A stretch of 64,000 nucleotides of DNA from Molossus alvarezi (Eukaryota > Chordata > Mammalia > Chiroptera > Molossidae). This document shows positions 22,690 to 34,900 of the stretch, one piece after another (the stretch's first letter is position 1; the number at the start of each line of letters is the position of its first letter). The notes beneath the pieces are model-generated. The model was not told where the DNA came from, did no database searches, and was given only the letters and a program-made list of their open reading frames with translations. Where the stretch lies: the NCBI GenBank assembly GCA_037176705.1, contig CM073886.1, forward strand, positions 88,757,501 to 88,821,500, read 5' to 3'. The position numbers and the translations under genes are program-made.

Positions 22690-24399
22690 GAATTGTAATG
22701 TCAGTGTGACAATCCAATACTCTCAGTTCTTTGTAATTGCAATTGCTGCTTCCTTACTGTGGATATCAATGTGACAGAGAAGGGCTACTTGCCAGCCAGC
22801 AGGCCCTGCTGGTAAAGCCACATTCTGCTCATAACCAGCAATCATGGTCAGTGCTAATGATTGCAGGAGGCAGACTATATTGGAAGGGAATGAAGCCATC
22901 ACTAATGAATAGGCTAATGGAACTTGATGAGCAGCGAAAATCAATGAGGCAAAAACAGCCTACCTCACAGAACAAACGAGGTATGAATGGGCAAATGCCA
23001 AACCACCATTTATCTCAAGTCTGTGCTACAGACGTTGTCACCCGCGAGACACAATTCACACCAGTCGCTCATCATCCCTGGTATGGTCATGGGTCATGGT
23101 CATCAGTTCATTCAGTTCTATAATGTTAACAGCACATCGCAGCAGGGCTAGGTTAGGTATAGTGCAAGACACTGAGCACGAAGCAGGGAAAAAGATAGAC
23201 CTGGTCTGATCCATTCTGGTGCCAAAAATGAATATGAGCTCGTTTAGCCCATTATAAATAAATTAGATACTGTGTGCCTCCACTTCCTCCTCCTCCGTTC
23301 TCTGTAACTACCACTCTTATAATAATCATCATATCATCATCGCAATTAATACTATTTTATTATTCAGTGTCACCCACAAATGACCTCTAACTTTCTTTAG
23401 CTGCTTATAGCTGCTTATCTTGCAAAATCATAATCAACGAACTGAATTAAGGAACTTTATTTGTTATTCCTGTCCGTTGTCCAGACAGCACATGCTGTGC
23501 CTGGGACAGTTTCTACCACTTTTTCTAGTACTGGAGCACCCATAACAGCCGGAGCTGCAACTGTCTGGCTCCCTGTGGCCAGGCTTCCTGCCAGGCCTCT
23601 AAGTGCCTCTTGAGGTGCCTGGATTCCTAGGACTGAGGGCGTGGTCACCATCAGAATCTCCCACGCTGGCTTCCCACCAAGTGAAAAATGGCCCTTTCAC
23701 AGATAAACCCAAATCTCTTTGAGCAGAGGTGGATCCTCCTTTAAATCCCAATCCTAAAGCATTCTGGGCTAACAGGATCAAATCAGTAGGCTCAAGTCTT
23801 AAATAGGCCAACATGGAACGCTCTGTGGATTTAATGCCTGAGAGTCTGTTCCCATCTCTGCCTCTGCAGGTAAGTCACTGCGTTTATCTGGGTCTCGGTT
23901 TTCTTACCTGAAAAGAATGGCCAAATTCAAAGCGAGCCGCGGTATTTTAGTGTTTTGTCTTCTCCATAATGTGGTTACTCACTAACTACTCTACGTACAG
24001 AGGGCATGAATTAGTGCTTTGCATTTATAGGAAGGCATTTCTCTACTCGATGCCATGTCCCACATCAGTGACCCAGTTTGCTTGTCTGCCTCTGAGGGCT
24101 CTAGGCACGCTATACAAGGCTGTCGTTTCTTTGATTTAACAGAAGCAGCCTATACAAGTCTTTGGTTCCAGAGAAGTGGCTTCTGATACAGAAGCCAAGC
24201 CCCTCTCACCTTGCCTTTCTTATGCTCTTTCTTTGGGCTGCAACGTGTCCCCTGATTCCTGTTAATCTCCGGATGTTTAGCAACCTGAAACACCTTATCT
24301 GTTGGGGTTTCAAGGTCATCGCTTCTCTTGAAGATGGGTCCGCAGGTGCCAAGACCCCTGTGTGCCTCCCCGAATTTCTGACTTTATGCTTTGACTAAA
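22690..24399. other. Unique sequence with a TAAT-rich block
   Basis: No gene was recognised. About 22835-22945 carries several homeodomain-like words (ctaatgatt, actaatgaat, gctaatgga, tcaatgag) in non-repetitive DNA. About 23825-23960 has a faint MIR look ('gtaagtcactgcgtttatct'). A reverse open frame pair at 23457-23814 reads on across one frame change and ends next to 'aataaa', but I recognise no protein. Confidence 0.5.
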
Positions 24400-24411
24400 C
24401 CACTGACTTCA

Positions 24412-24672
24412 GCCCTGGCCAGTTTGGCTCAGCGGTTGGAGCGTCGGCCTGTGGTCCAGGGAGACCCGGGTTTGGTTCCCGCTAGGGGCGCGTACCTCGG
24501 TTGCGGCTTGTCCCCGGCCCTGGTTGGTTGTGTGGGTGGCAGCCACTCGATGTGTCCCTTTCATGTCGATGTTTCTCTCTCTCTCTCTTCCTCTCCCTCT
24601 CTCCCACTCTATCTGAACAAAAAATGGAAAAATGTCCTCAGGTGAGGATAAAAAAAACAAAACAAAAAAAAC
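24412..24672 (+). mobile_element. VES SINE (gtgaggata-tail type), with TSD
   Basis: Full-length head with A- and B-boxes, 'ccccggccctggttggttg', TCTC body and 'ggtgaggata' tail. Target duplication 'ccactgacttca' at 24400-24411 and 24673-24684. Confidence 0.95.
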
Positions 24673-24689
24673 CCACTGACTTCATGGTC

Positions 24690-26977
24690 CCTGGCACCTG
24701 GCAGCTCCTCACACCTGTCCCACATCCTGGGAGACCACCCATTATCAGATACTTGGTCATCTCAGGCCTGATACCTTGAGCTGTGTTTATGACTCATGAT
24801 CTCTCTGTCCAGATAACGCTGCACACCTAGGATTATACAAAATGGTACTTGACTGTCCTGAAAGAGGTTGTTCACGCAGTTGGACACCAAAGAGAAGAAA
24901 TGTGAATGACAATTACTAAAGCTGTGTTCATTTCTTGCTATTCACTGAGTTCTAAAAGCCCTGCTAGGATAAAGGAAAGGAAAGGGTTTGAACTTACTCT
25001 GCCTTTCTGATTAAGGACTTGCTTAAGGAATTGCTCTAGTTTATATCTCTGCATAAGGTCTAGCAGCTGCTGCCTTTATTACACAAGGTGACTTGAGCTA
25101 AACAAAATGAATTGGAACTGCACACTGTAAGCAAGGGATATTATTTCTGTCATTTTTGGCTGCCAACAAAATGCCAAGAAAATTACAAAGTAATAGCTAC
25201 CACTGTGAAAGAGAATAAGAAATAATAATAAAAAAAACTTTGTATGCCTAAGGAAAAGCTTTCCATTCTCTCCTTTTACAGGGCAGAACCAGAGCCTTCT
25301 GCGGGTCTTGGCACCAGAGAGCACATAAACAATCATTTCCACACACTAGGAATCAGAATGTGCTCTGTTCCTGGGGTCTGCATCCTTTACCTTGACAGGA
25401 AAAGAGAAAGAGTTTTAACCTGATTTATTCTATATGCAGCAATTGCTTCTTTTGTCAGCAAGAAAGCAATCCAGCTCAACGGATATTTTTGTTAAGAGCA
25501 GCATAGGGATTCTTAAAATCAAATCACACCTTACCAGAGTTGACCTTTCTTCCCCTTCTCCCACTTCCCCCCAAATGCTCTGCATGAACCTGGCAGTGAC
25601 CAGCCTCTCATTGCTCATGGCACTGGAGGATCTTCAGAGAGAAGAGCTGTCGTCCGATCCAGTGCTAAGTGTACGTTCGATCCCTGCTGAAGACCGATGC
25701 CCAATAAAGGCCTCCGGTGGCAGTGCGACATTTACCACGTCTCCCAGCTTTCCCTCCTTTGCTTCAGAGCTGGAATCTGACAGGGCACTGGTGGGGTCCT
25801 GGGGTGGAGAGTAGGTTGTCAGTCTGGAGCCAGGAAGGGTCTGCAGACTTGGAAGAAGACCCAGCCAGGGGCAGAAGGGGAGGCAGTAATGTAAGAAATG
25901 ATTATTAATTCATTGATTCAGTTCAGTTTAGGAGCTGATGAGTTCACAGATGAGAAAATAAACTCTGAGTGATGAGGCCCCATTAGATTGCTCTTTACTT
26001 CCGGACAGCCCATCTCTGAGGGAGTTTGCTTCATTAGGCCTCCAAGCCATGAAAAGGTTAGATTGTAATCTCCTCTAGGTGAAATAACACATCCTGTACT
26101 TTATTTTTGGCATGTGTGAAAGCCGGATTCTCAGTTTCCGAGCTCTTCTTGTTTTACATCACATCTAGTGGTCAGCCTGGTATTCCAAATGTTCTGAAAA
26201 GGAGCAGAAAGATGAGAGGCTGAGAACGAGGTGTAAATATGTTTGAATTGTGTTTGCCATGAGAAGCTCGCTGTTCCTGGGTGAATTATGGTAGTCTTTT
26301 TCATTGGGTAGATGACAAGTGGAAAAAACAGAGAATTTTGCCGCAGAAAATGTGGTTCAAGTTCCGGTTTTCCCATTTCTTAATAGAAAGATATTAAGCA
26401 TGTTCCTTAATCTTTCTAAGGTGAGTTTTATTCATCTATTGAATAATACTTGCTTGTCTCCCCTTCTTATCTTGTATTTGAGGTTAAAAATAAAAGAGAT
26501 CTGCAATACAATGGAGAGTGTGAAATAAATCCCTTCATTCAACAAGCATCACTTGACCAAGATAAATTAATCAGGCTTCAGCTATTAAAAATACAATAAT
26601 TTAATCAAATAGTGCTGTATAGGGTGCTTGTTTATGAGAGGAAGCACACCCACTGAGGTCTGGGGACCAAAGATAACTGGTAAATGAAGTTCCGAGGAGG
26701 AATTTTAGAAGCAAGGGTAATAAAAAATGTCTCCATGCCCTGTTAGTACGTTACATTCATCTTAGATTTGATGCCACAAGCCAGGTGTAGGAGTTGGGTG
26801 GAGGGTTGTGTAGGCTTCTGTCATGAGCAAAGTTGTGCTCATTCTGGCCATCATGTAACTCCAATAAGAGACTGAAAGCTCTCCTGAGCTTCTGGTATAT
26901 TTTCTAAATATCAGCCTTTCTCCTCTCTAATCCACTGTCTAAGAAGTTGATTAAGGAAACAAACTGAAAGTGAGATT
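24690..26977. other. Unique sequence
   Basis: No gene or clear repeat family was recognised. A 126-codon plus-strand open frame at 25434-25814 is serine-rich and has no recognisable domain, splice context or repeat; it is probably chance. Confidence 0.5.
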
Positions 26978-26993
26978 AGAAAATCACTGGTTT

Positions 26994-27234
26994 GCCCTGG
27001 CCAGTTTGGCTCAGCTGTTAGAGCGTCGGCCTGCGGTCCGGAGAGACCCAGGTTCGGTTCCCGCTAAGGGCATGTACTTCGGTGGCAGTTTGTCCCCGGC
27101 CCTGGTTGGTCGTGCGGGTGGCAGCCACTCGATGTGTCCCTTCACGTCGATGTTTCTCTCTCTCTCTCCCTCCCACTCTATCTGTACAAAAAATGGAAAA
27201 ATATCCTCGGGTGAGGATAAAAAAAAAAAAAAAA
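26994..27234 (+). mobile_element. VES SINE (gtgaggata-tail type), with TSD
   Basis: Complete VES. Perfect duplication 'agaaaatcactggttt' at 26978-26993 and 27235-27250. The match extends three more bases into 'gcc', which could belong to either the flank or the SINE head. Confidence 0.95.
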
Positions 27235-27569
27235 AGAAAATCACTGGTTTGCCAAGGGAACTAGATGGCTGGATAGTTTTCATCTATTGAGTGATTCTCA
27301 GGTCAGGATGGATATATAGATATATTTAAAGTTGTCTGAAACATGATTGCTCTGTACCATGAGTATACAAATGTGTGGTGGCTCTACACCCCCACCTACT
27401 TAACAATGAGAAGACCAGCCTTACAGACCCCACTCGAAATATTTTCAGGAATCCATGGGGATCCACGGGAGTGCCCAGATCAGACACCATTTCTTGCCAA
27501 TGCTGGCCAGCCAAACCAGTGTTTTGGAATCTATGAAGTTAAAAATTATTCTTAAAAAATTCTATTCTT

Positions 27570-27732
27570 CGGTTGCAGTTTGTCCCCGGCCCTGGTTGGT
27601 CATGTGGGTGGCAACCACTCGATGTGTCCCTTCACGTCAATGTTTCTCTCTCTCTCTCTTCCTCTCTCTCCCTCCCGCTCTGTCTGAACAAAAAATGCAA
27701 AAAAACATGTCCTCGGGTGAGGATAAAAAAAA
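27570..27732 (+). mobile_element. 5'-truncated VES SINE with TSD
   Basis: Starts inside the body at 'cggttgcagtttgtccccgg' and has no tRNA-like head (no A- or B-box). Its tail and a perfect 16-bp duplication 'aaaaaattctattctt' (27554-27569 and 27733-27748) show that truncation happened at insertion and was not a later deletion. Confidence 0.93.
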
Positions 27733-28364
27733 AAAAAATTCTATTCTTATTGTGACAGCTGTTTGCACAGAGTTGCAAATCCAAGGTGCCCAGAGTGGTG
27801 AAACTGGAAGGTAACTGTGCTCAGGGCTGGAGATCTTGTTACCACCCTTGCAAAGTGATAAGAGGACCCTCCAGTGTTTAGCTTAGCTCAGTGCTGGGAA
27901 GAGGTCTCCAGGAAGGATGCTTGAGTGCCAATATGCCACATCATTTAACGTGATAGCTGTTTTGATGTACACACCCGGCTTTCTTCTAGGTGAGCAAGCA
28001 CAACGGGAGGGTGCCTGGGTCAAGATGACTTGTGGGGTCCTTTATTATAGTTAACCTGGGACTTCCAGTTTTCTATAGCACACAAGCTTGCTTCTGGTTT
28101 GGCTTCATTTTATAAAGATTCTCTTCCCTTGTGGGAGCTACCTCAGTCTATCTGACACACTTGCTGACTGAGCCCCAACGTGTGAACAGGCTTCAGTTCC
28201 AGATACCCCTCCGGCTCAGTGTAAATCGATGGACGCGCACAGATTTGTGGGAGACGGGACGCTGCCTTCCTCCACTCCCTGAAACCAGCAGCGCCCTGCC
28301 CCGACCTGGCCAAGGCTCCTGTTGTTATTTTCAAACCACTCCGGGTTTCGTTTTGTTTCTTAGA

Positions 28365-28640
28365 CACAGCGAGCTCCTTCCTGCTTCAGGACTTTGCATT
28401 TCGTTTTCTTCTTCTGGGTACTCTTCCCCTGCTGACCACTCATTGGTCGAGTCCCTTAACTGTCACCTCCTCATAGATCCATTTTCTTATTTGGTCTCTA
28501 TTATATCTCCCTGTTTATTTGCTCCGTAGCACTTTTCACAATCTTCATTGCTCTTGTTTATTTCTCTGTTTCCTTGTTTCACGTGGAAGCCACAGAGCAG
28601 CAGCCTTGCCTGTCACCATGGTGTCCCTGGGCCTGACCTA
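28365..28640 (+). mobile_element. L2 fragment, sense
   Basis: 'tcctgcttcaggactttgca', 'ttcttctgggtactcttccc' and 'actgtcacctcctcatagat' track the L2 3' UTR. Confidence 0.7.
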
Positions 28641-28659
28641 GTGAATGGCAGGAAAGCCA

Positions 28660-28885
28660 ACAATAACAGTTAACATTGATGGAGCACTTACTATTTGCCA
28701 AGTACTGTGCTAAGCACTTTTACGTGTACTAACTCGTCTCATCCTAACCGTAAGAATTATTATGTACTCCCTTTCTATAGTAAGGGACATTGAGGCTACC
28801 TAAGGGACTTGTCCCAGGCCACAGAGCCAATGCGTGCTGGCTCCAGGCCGCAAACCTGGGCAGCTGACTCCAGACTTCAGGAACT
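28660..28885 (-). mobile_element. MIR, antisense
   Basis: 'ggagcacttactatttgcca', 'agtactgtgctaagcacttt', 'cccaggccacagagcc' and 'agctgactccagac' give almost the whole MIR in reverse. Confidence 0.85.
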
Positions 28886-29179
28886 TTGCTGCCATACACA
28901 TGGCCTCCTAAATTGCTATATACGTAGAGTTGTTTTGTCCTATTCCAGGGATAAGACAAAAGAACAACATCCTCTGCTCTTGCTCACACATGAGAACACT
29001 CCACTTTGGCCCACGTGCTGAGCAGAGCGAATGTCTAGAGGTCACTGGCTGTAGTGGAAAAACCGCCTCTGGGCAACAAGCACCTCTGGGGCACTTTTCT
29101 TGCCAGATATTAAAACTTACTATTAATTAACCGTATATAACTTCATGAACCCCAGTCCCTTCCTTAGCACAGTCTTATC

Positions 29180-29365
29180 TTAGAACGTGAATAGTAAAGA
29201 CTCTGCCTAGGTTCTAATCCCGGCTCTGCCATTTACTAGACGTGCTACCTTGGTCAAGTTGCCAAGTCTCTCTGTGTCTTTCACAGGAGTATGTGAAAAT
29301 TAGATAGGCTAATACAGGTAAACCGCTTAGAACATTCAGTAAGTGTTAGCTGTTATTATTAGTAT
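29180..29365 (+). mobile_element. MIR, sense
   Basis: 'ggttctaatcccggctctgc', 'catttactagacgtgctacc', 'ttggtcaagttgccaagtc' and 'gtaagtgttagctgttatta'. Confidence 0.8.
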
Positions 29366-29389
29366 TTGCAAGTCTTTATGTGTCTGATT

Positions 29390-29580
29390 TTCAAACACTA
29401 CCTTCTTTGACTTCATTGAATTGCACAAAAGCCCTTTCAGGTGGATACTGTAATTATCCCCCTGACAGATGAGGAAGCAAGAGCTTAGAAGGGATTTAAG
29501 AACCTGGCCACACGTCAAGCAGTCAGCAAGAGAAGGAGCTATGGTTAGGTCCCAGTGGACTACACAGTCTAAGCTTCAGC
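29390..29580 (-). mobile_element. MIR-like fragment, antisense
   Basis: 'ggtggatactgtaattatcc', 'cctgacagatgaggaagcaa' and 'gtcaagcagtcagcaag' resemble the reversed MIR core and flank. Degraded. Confidence 0.55.
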
Positions 29581-29624
29581 TTTACACGATTCTGCCTCTC
29601 CTCATCGGCTTCTAAAGATGGTCA

Positions 29625-29785
29625 TGTTATGGTGCCAGGTGGGTACTGGAAATATCAGGGGGAACACTTTGCAAAATATATGATTGTCTAACTGCTATGC
29701 TGTACACCTGAAATGAATACAAACTATATTGGAAGTAAACTGTAATTTGAAACATAACAAATAAAAAGAGATTGTCATATCAGCA
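29625..29785 (+). mobile_element. L1 3' UTR end, sense
   Basis: 'gtgggtactggaaatatcag', 'ctgctatgctgtacacctga' and 'aaatgaatacaaactatatt' are the conserved 3' UTR tail of L1MA/L1MB-type elements. Confidence 0.75.
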
Positions 29786-29789
29786 TAGA

Positions 29790-30990
29790 CCAAGATAATG
29801 ATATGATCCCAGTGCCTTTCTTCTTTTCAAAAGTTACCTCTGTATTCACTATTTGTTTGCTCCTCCTCTCTAATATGACATCTTACTTTGCGGGAGAATG
29901 TCCTGGGTCATCAGAGGGGTCAAAAGATGTTTCAGCCCCAGCCTTTAAGACCTGTGTGCTCGTGTTCTCTCCAGAACAACTGACCACTGACGGAGGCGCG
30001 TGATCCTGTAGCCAACTCTCTTCCCATCCTCCAATGGACAGATGCCTGCCTGAGGATTCCCTTCTCATGAGTAAGCCTTTTAATTTCTCTTCTATGGGTG
30101 GTGTCTTCCTGATATCAAAAATAATTTCTTTTTCTCGTTCTCTGTGTGTGTACACGATGCTCACACACGAGATGCATACCACTGTCTCATCGACGCCCAC
30201 CTGCCGCACTGACACCATCTCCCTCTGCACAGAATGCCTCTTTCTTCCTCTCCGCAGGACAGGGCAGGCATCAGCCCCGACTTGAAGGGACTGGGGAGAG
30301 ATGGCTGGTGTTTTTCTTTGCCTGTGATACTTTATTTCCTTTCAGCAGTGAGCGGTTCCTCCAATGCTGTCTCCTGGGGACACGTTGCTGCTCTGGCCTG
30401 GAGCTGCCCCGGTTACTTGGTCTGGGCTCATGTACAGCTCTAATTCAATTTACAACACAGTTACATAACTGTTCCCAGTCTCCAGTTGACCTTGATGTCA
30501 AGCAGCGGTCAAGTTGTACCAGCCGGAGAAAGGAGGAGGAACCTCTGGTCGACCCTTGAGAACATTTTGCTGGGGTTCTGGAATGGAATGTGGCACAGGA
30601 AGGCCAAACCAGACCAGTACATTGTTGGGAGGGTGAAGAGCAAGGTTGTTAGTTTTTGTAAGATGGATGCTGTTGACTTTCAGGGCAAATTGGTGTCACT
30701 CAAGATTGTGATAGCTGTCCTCTAAGCCAAGATAAGGGGGCTGTCTTCTTCCCCATTGAACTCTGTAAGTGAATGCGCCTTTGACCTCATAGGAAGTGCT
30801 CTGAGGAGTGTCTTCAGCTTGGAAGCCTCTCAAGGACAGACTCTCAGCACATTCTTTTCCAGAGAGCGCTGGTTCTTCTCAGTTCTAAACAGTGTCAAGA
30901 GTAGTTAAGTTTTGATTCTTTTGCTTCTGAGCCAGGGGTTTCAACATGAAAGAAAAAATACACAGTAAAGGCTAAGCAAATTTGTGAAGA
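29790..30990. other. Unique sequence
   Basis: Several overlapping open frames (longest 137 codons, 30146-30559 on the plus strand) have no recognisable domain and do not agree on a frame. No repeat family was recognised. Confidence 0.5.
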
Positions 30991-30994
30991 TTTT

Positions 30995-31125
30995 GGAAAT
31001 TCAACAGCATGAAAGCTCTCTGAGAGCAGGGACTCTGTTGATCTTGTTCTGTATTGTATCTTTGTAGCACAAAAAGTATCTGGTACAGCCTGGGTGCTCA
31101 CAGAATATTTGTTGAATGATGTATA
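30995..31125 (+). mobile_element. L2 3' end, sense
   Basis: 'ctctgagagcagggactctg' and 'acagaatatttgttgaatga' are the L2 3' terminus. Confidence 0.75.
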
Positions 31126-31303
31126 ACATAATATATGGGTAGTGGCAACTGATCTTTTTCTAATTAACTCAAGGCTATCATACCAAGAATTTTCAGACTT
31201 GTATTTTACATATTTATTCATATATATGTCTGTGCAATTATGTTGGATAAATATTGTACACATTTATACATATGTTATAACTCTCTCTATTTATTTATGT
31301 ATT

Positions 31304-31329
31304 TATTGATTGATTGATTGATTGATTGG
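31304..31329. repeat. (TTGA)n microsatellite
   Basis: About six TTGA units, directly beyond the 3' end of the reverse-strand PSMC5 relic. It occupies the place of the expected poly(A) tail. Confidence 0.9.
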
Positions 31330-31540
31330 CTTGTCCTGCAGAGTTTTATTCAAGGGATATCCACCTCACTTCCATAGCCTCTTGATGGACATGTCTTTCT
31401 CCCTGTCCTTCTGCATAACATTGGTTACCACCATCTCAAAGTCCTTTGGCTTCAGTGCACACACCCTTCACTTTGGCCCTTGATGCTCCTGGTATGGCAT
31501 GAATGCAGCATTTTTTATTTAGGTTGATCCCCTGGGAGAG

Positions 31541-31541
<1 letters not shown>
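31329..31541 (-). pseudogene. PSMC5: PSMC5 processed pseudogene, 5'-truncated
   Basis: The reverse strand encodes VTNVMQKDREKDMSIKRLWK and then a TGA stop (31366-31368). This is very close to the C-terminus of PSMC5 (Rpt6/SUG1), the AAA ATPase subunit of the 19S proteasome cap that helps unfold substrates and open the 20S gate. Upstream, another frame gives KVKGVCTEA, the conserved segment before that tail. About 40 bases between the two pieces are missing, which shifts the frame. A four-base insertion and further changes lie nearer 31500, so the copy cannot code. A short 3' UTR with AATAAA (31345-31350, reverse) ends at a TTGA repeat in place of a poly(A) tail. No intron is visible across the joined coding text, as expected for a retrocopy. 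The 5' end stops at a TG/TA microsatellite. I did not identify target duplications. Confidence 0.85.

Positions 31542-31612
<71 letters not shown>
31542..31612. repeat. (TG)n(TA)n compound microsatellite
   Basis: About 17 TG units (31542-31576) run into about 18 TA units (31577-31612). Alternating purine-pyrimidine sequence of this kind can form Z-DNA and cruciforms and is prone to slippage. Confidence 0.97.
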
Positions 31613-31614
<2 letters not shown>

Positions 31615-31709
31615 CTTACATTAACTGGTTGCTCATCTATGATCAGCACATCAGTAAATTGTGCCTAGACGTAAAGGCTTTGCCTTAAGCACAGTTCATT
31701 TGTACTAAT

Positions 31710-31905
31710 CTGGGTATCACCATTGGCAGGACTAGCTTCATGGGTGTGAGGCTTGTACAGCCGCACAGGGCCCCTTACTTAGAAGGCCTCGTGCTTGGTT
31801 TAGTGCTCTGCTGTTGTCATCTTGAAATTCTTTACAATTTTGAACAGGAAGACCCCATTTTTATTTTGTACTGGACCCTGCAAATTATGTAGCTAATTCT
31901 GTCAA
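31710..31905 (+). mobile_element. Interspersed repeat, family not assigned
   Basis: 'cacagggccccttacttaga', 'gtttagtgctctgctgttgt', 'catcttgaaattctttacaa' and 'ctggaccctgcaaattatgt' form a block I recognise as recurring in mammalian genomes, but I cannot name its family with confidence. Confidence 0.4.
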
Positions 31906-31909
31906 AAAT

Positions 31910-34900
31910 ATAGACAGAGCTAGTGTAAAGAAATAGCATCTAATGTCACCTGCATAAGCCAACAGCCCCCGGTGAGAAAAACAGCTGCCTACCGAACAAG
32001 CCAACAGCTGGGATAATGTACATATCAAGAAAGGAATAGTCCACTACTTATAAATCACTGAGACATAGTAACTGATTCATTAACCTCACAAATGCATGAT
32101 GCAGGTCATACATACATTTAAAAAGGGTAACCAGAGCTATAACTCATGAATTCCCTTGTATTTCCTCTCTGCTGGTAACTATCTCTGCTTTAGCTATCTT
32201 TACCTACCAAATTTCTACCAATTTGGGGGAGGGTCTATAAATATTCTTAAATCATCTGTGTTGCTCACATAGGTCATTTCTTATAATATGAACATCTCGA
32301 TTCCTGACTATCTCTATTGCTTAATCTGTGTCACATTTTCGAATATGATCAAAATCAATTTGAGATTTCAATACCTATTATCTAATGCTTTTACCAAATT
32401 ATTTCCAAATTTGCTTCCCAGGAAGTGTAGCTAAGACAATATATATCATGTTATCTTTCCTAATAGCACACAGCCTGAGACTAGGCACATGTAGCCACTG
32501 AGTAAATATCCAATTAGTTAAATTAAACTAACGAGCACTTAGTAATTTCTTGTGTGTCACACACGCACATAGGCATCAAGAACTTCCACATATTAGTTAA
32601 ACATTCTAAACACTTGTTTTTGCTCAAAACTTTCAAGTGGCCATAATATTAGACGATAGCCTATATATGCTGCTCGTATAAAAATGAATTCAAGCCTCTT
32701 TGTGTTTCTAAACTACAGAGCTGACGAAATTTTAAGAAACACCAAGCCTTTCAAACCGTGGTGTTTTGGTACATTTCATTTTCCTACGGTGTCCCAATTT
32801 CAAAGCTCACCCACAGCTCAAGCCTTGCCGTGCAGAACGATTTAGCACTCATTTTCATCTCATACAGTTCCCCGTGTTTGTAATTGCAAAGGACACTTTA
32901 CTCTGGCTTACATATTTATATATTTATTTATTAAAATGTCAAGTCACTCAGCACGTCGGCAGGTCAGAGCCTGGTTCTCAGGTGCATCTTGATGGGAACT
33001 GAGGAAGCTGTAGCTTCCAAGTTGAGTGGGGGCCAGATCCTCACAGCGAGATCTTTCTTCATTGCTTTATTTTCTAGTAGGATTTTTTCCTAAAATCTAT
33101 TTATCGTGCAGTGAAGAAAAAGTTTGGAAACTTTGCTTTCACTTCTGAGACTAAGAAATAGGCAGATGGAAAAATAATGGGTTTCCTTAGGGCAGTCTTG
33201 GTGGGAGAAATACATATTTTTTTAGCTCCACATTTTTCTACATATTCCAGCAGCACCAAAATTCTGTTTTTCATTAGTTTGATTCTTGTTAACTGCACTT
33301 CAATCCTCTCTGGGTAGAGTGGGTCACAGATGGGGTGTTATCTTATTATCATGCTAGCATTCTGGGTAATTCTTATTACCCAGATAGCATTCATGTTCTC
33401 GAACTTTGACATTGACAGGGAATCTAACGTGAACTCACACCACCATGTACGTCCTAGTGAGGAGGTTTCATTTATGCTGTTCTTTTCTAAAGAAGCTCAA
33501 GCCTTTTATTTTGTTTCTTCATTAAAAAAAAAAAAAAGATTCCTAATTTTAAAAAATCTTCAAAAAACTAAAAGAACACACTGAAATTTATCATATGTAA
33601 ACAGGTTTAGTTAGAGTATATAATCTCTGTAGAGAATCGACTTAAAGTGTTTAAATAGCTATTCATTCAGTCATGGAAATAATCTAAACCTACATACCCA
33701 GGCTTAAGGGAACAAAATGATTAGAACTAGATGGAAATCAGGAGTCACCTTGAAAGTGTATGCATTGCCCATCATTTTCTTCAAGGCCTGATTTTCATAA
33801 AAATCATTGTCTTCGGGAAAATTCAGTCCTTCATTTGTTGCAGGCAAAGAACTCCCTTTTCTTGTTTTCAAGGTTCTCAATTGAGAGTAAGATAACACAA
33901 GTGGTTTCCCTTAAGTCTTTCAGGTTTGCCTGGTGTTAAAAATACATTTTCTTCATAAATGTTCATCTACATTCAAAACACAAAACACTTTCAAGAAATC
34001 TGCATACCTACAATAATGATTATCCAATTAGGCCCTCATTCTAGAAAGGAAGAGGAACACAACGATGAGGAGATTGAAGGCATTGGTTAAAGTAGGATGT
34101 GCTCCCTAGACTTGCATCCTTCTTTTCATGTGCAACAGAAAGCCTTGGGGGGGGGGGGTGACATGGAGAGAAGTGAGTGTACTCCATAAAGTGCACAGAG
34201 GTACAAATCTAGTATGCAGCTCTGTCTGCTGATGGGATCCTTCTAACCAGCCATTTGGATGGGTTGATAACGCATCCTTTGAGTGAATATAAATTTCAGA
34301 CACTGGTGTCACCATGGGTAAATACCAAGTTGACATTGACTAGGACTCTGAGAAGTAGAGAAATAAAATGGACTAGTAATAACCTTAAGCAAGAATTCAT
34401 GGAATTCTCAAGACACAATTTTAACTCATTTCTACCATATGTTGTATGAACTGAAGGGGAGAGGTCAGGACAGTGTCAAAAAGCCAAACCAAAATAGGGT
34501 GAGTTACAAAACTTTAGGTCAGTTTAATATAACTAGCCAGGTGTACATCTACTAATACTGTTTCCAAAACCTTCATCTGTGACTGGTATATCTGGCCATA
34601 GAGGCTTGGGTGGTCAACTTTGTCCTAACCTGACCTGAAGTTCCAAGAATGCCCAGGCAAGTTAGGGCTAGTCAATAAGTAAAGACCAAAGTTAAATTCT
34701 GGCAGCAGTTGAGAATATTTATAGATTTAGTGATCGGAGACAGCCAGATGGGAGAGATCCATAGGGTAAGGCATGTGGGTGGGGGAGTGGAGATTCCAGG
34801 TTCCCTTCAGGCCCACCGCTCTCCCAGGGCCTCCATCTGTTCACTAACCCAGAAGCTCTCTGAACCCTGTCCTTTTGGGTTTGTGGGGGCTGCATTACAT

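Noticed and set aside
23457..23814. Possible retrocopy on the minus strand ending near AATAAA
   Set aside because: Two adjacent frames could be joined by one frameshift, but I recognise no protein and see no poly(A) tail or target duplication.
28131..28529. 132-codon plus-strand open frame
   Set aside because: Its second half is L2 3' UTR sequence.
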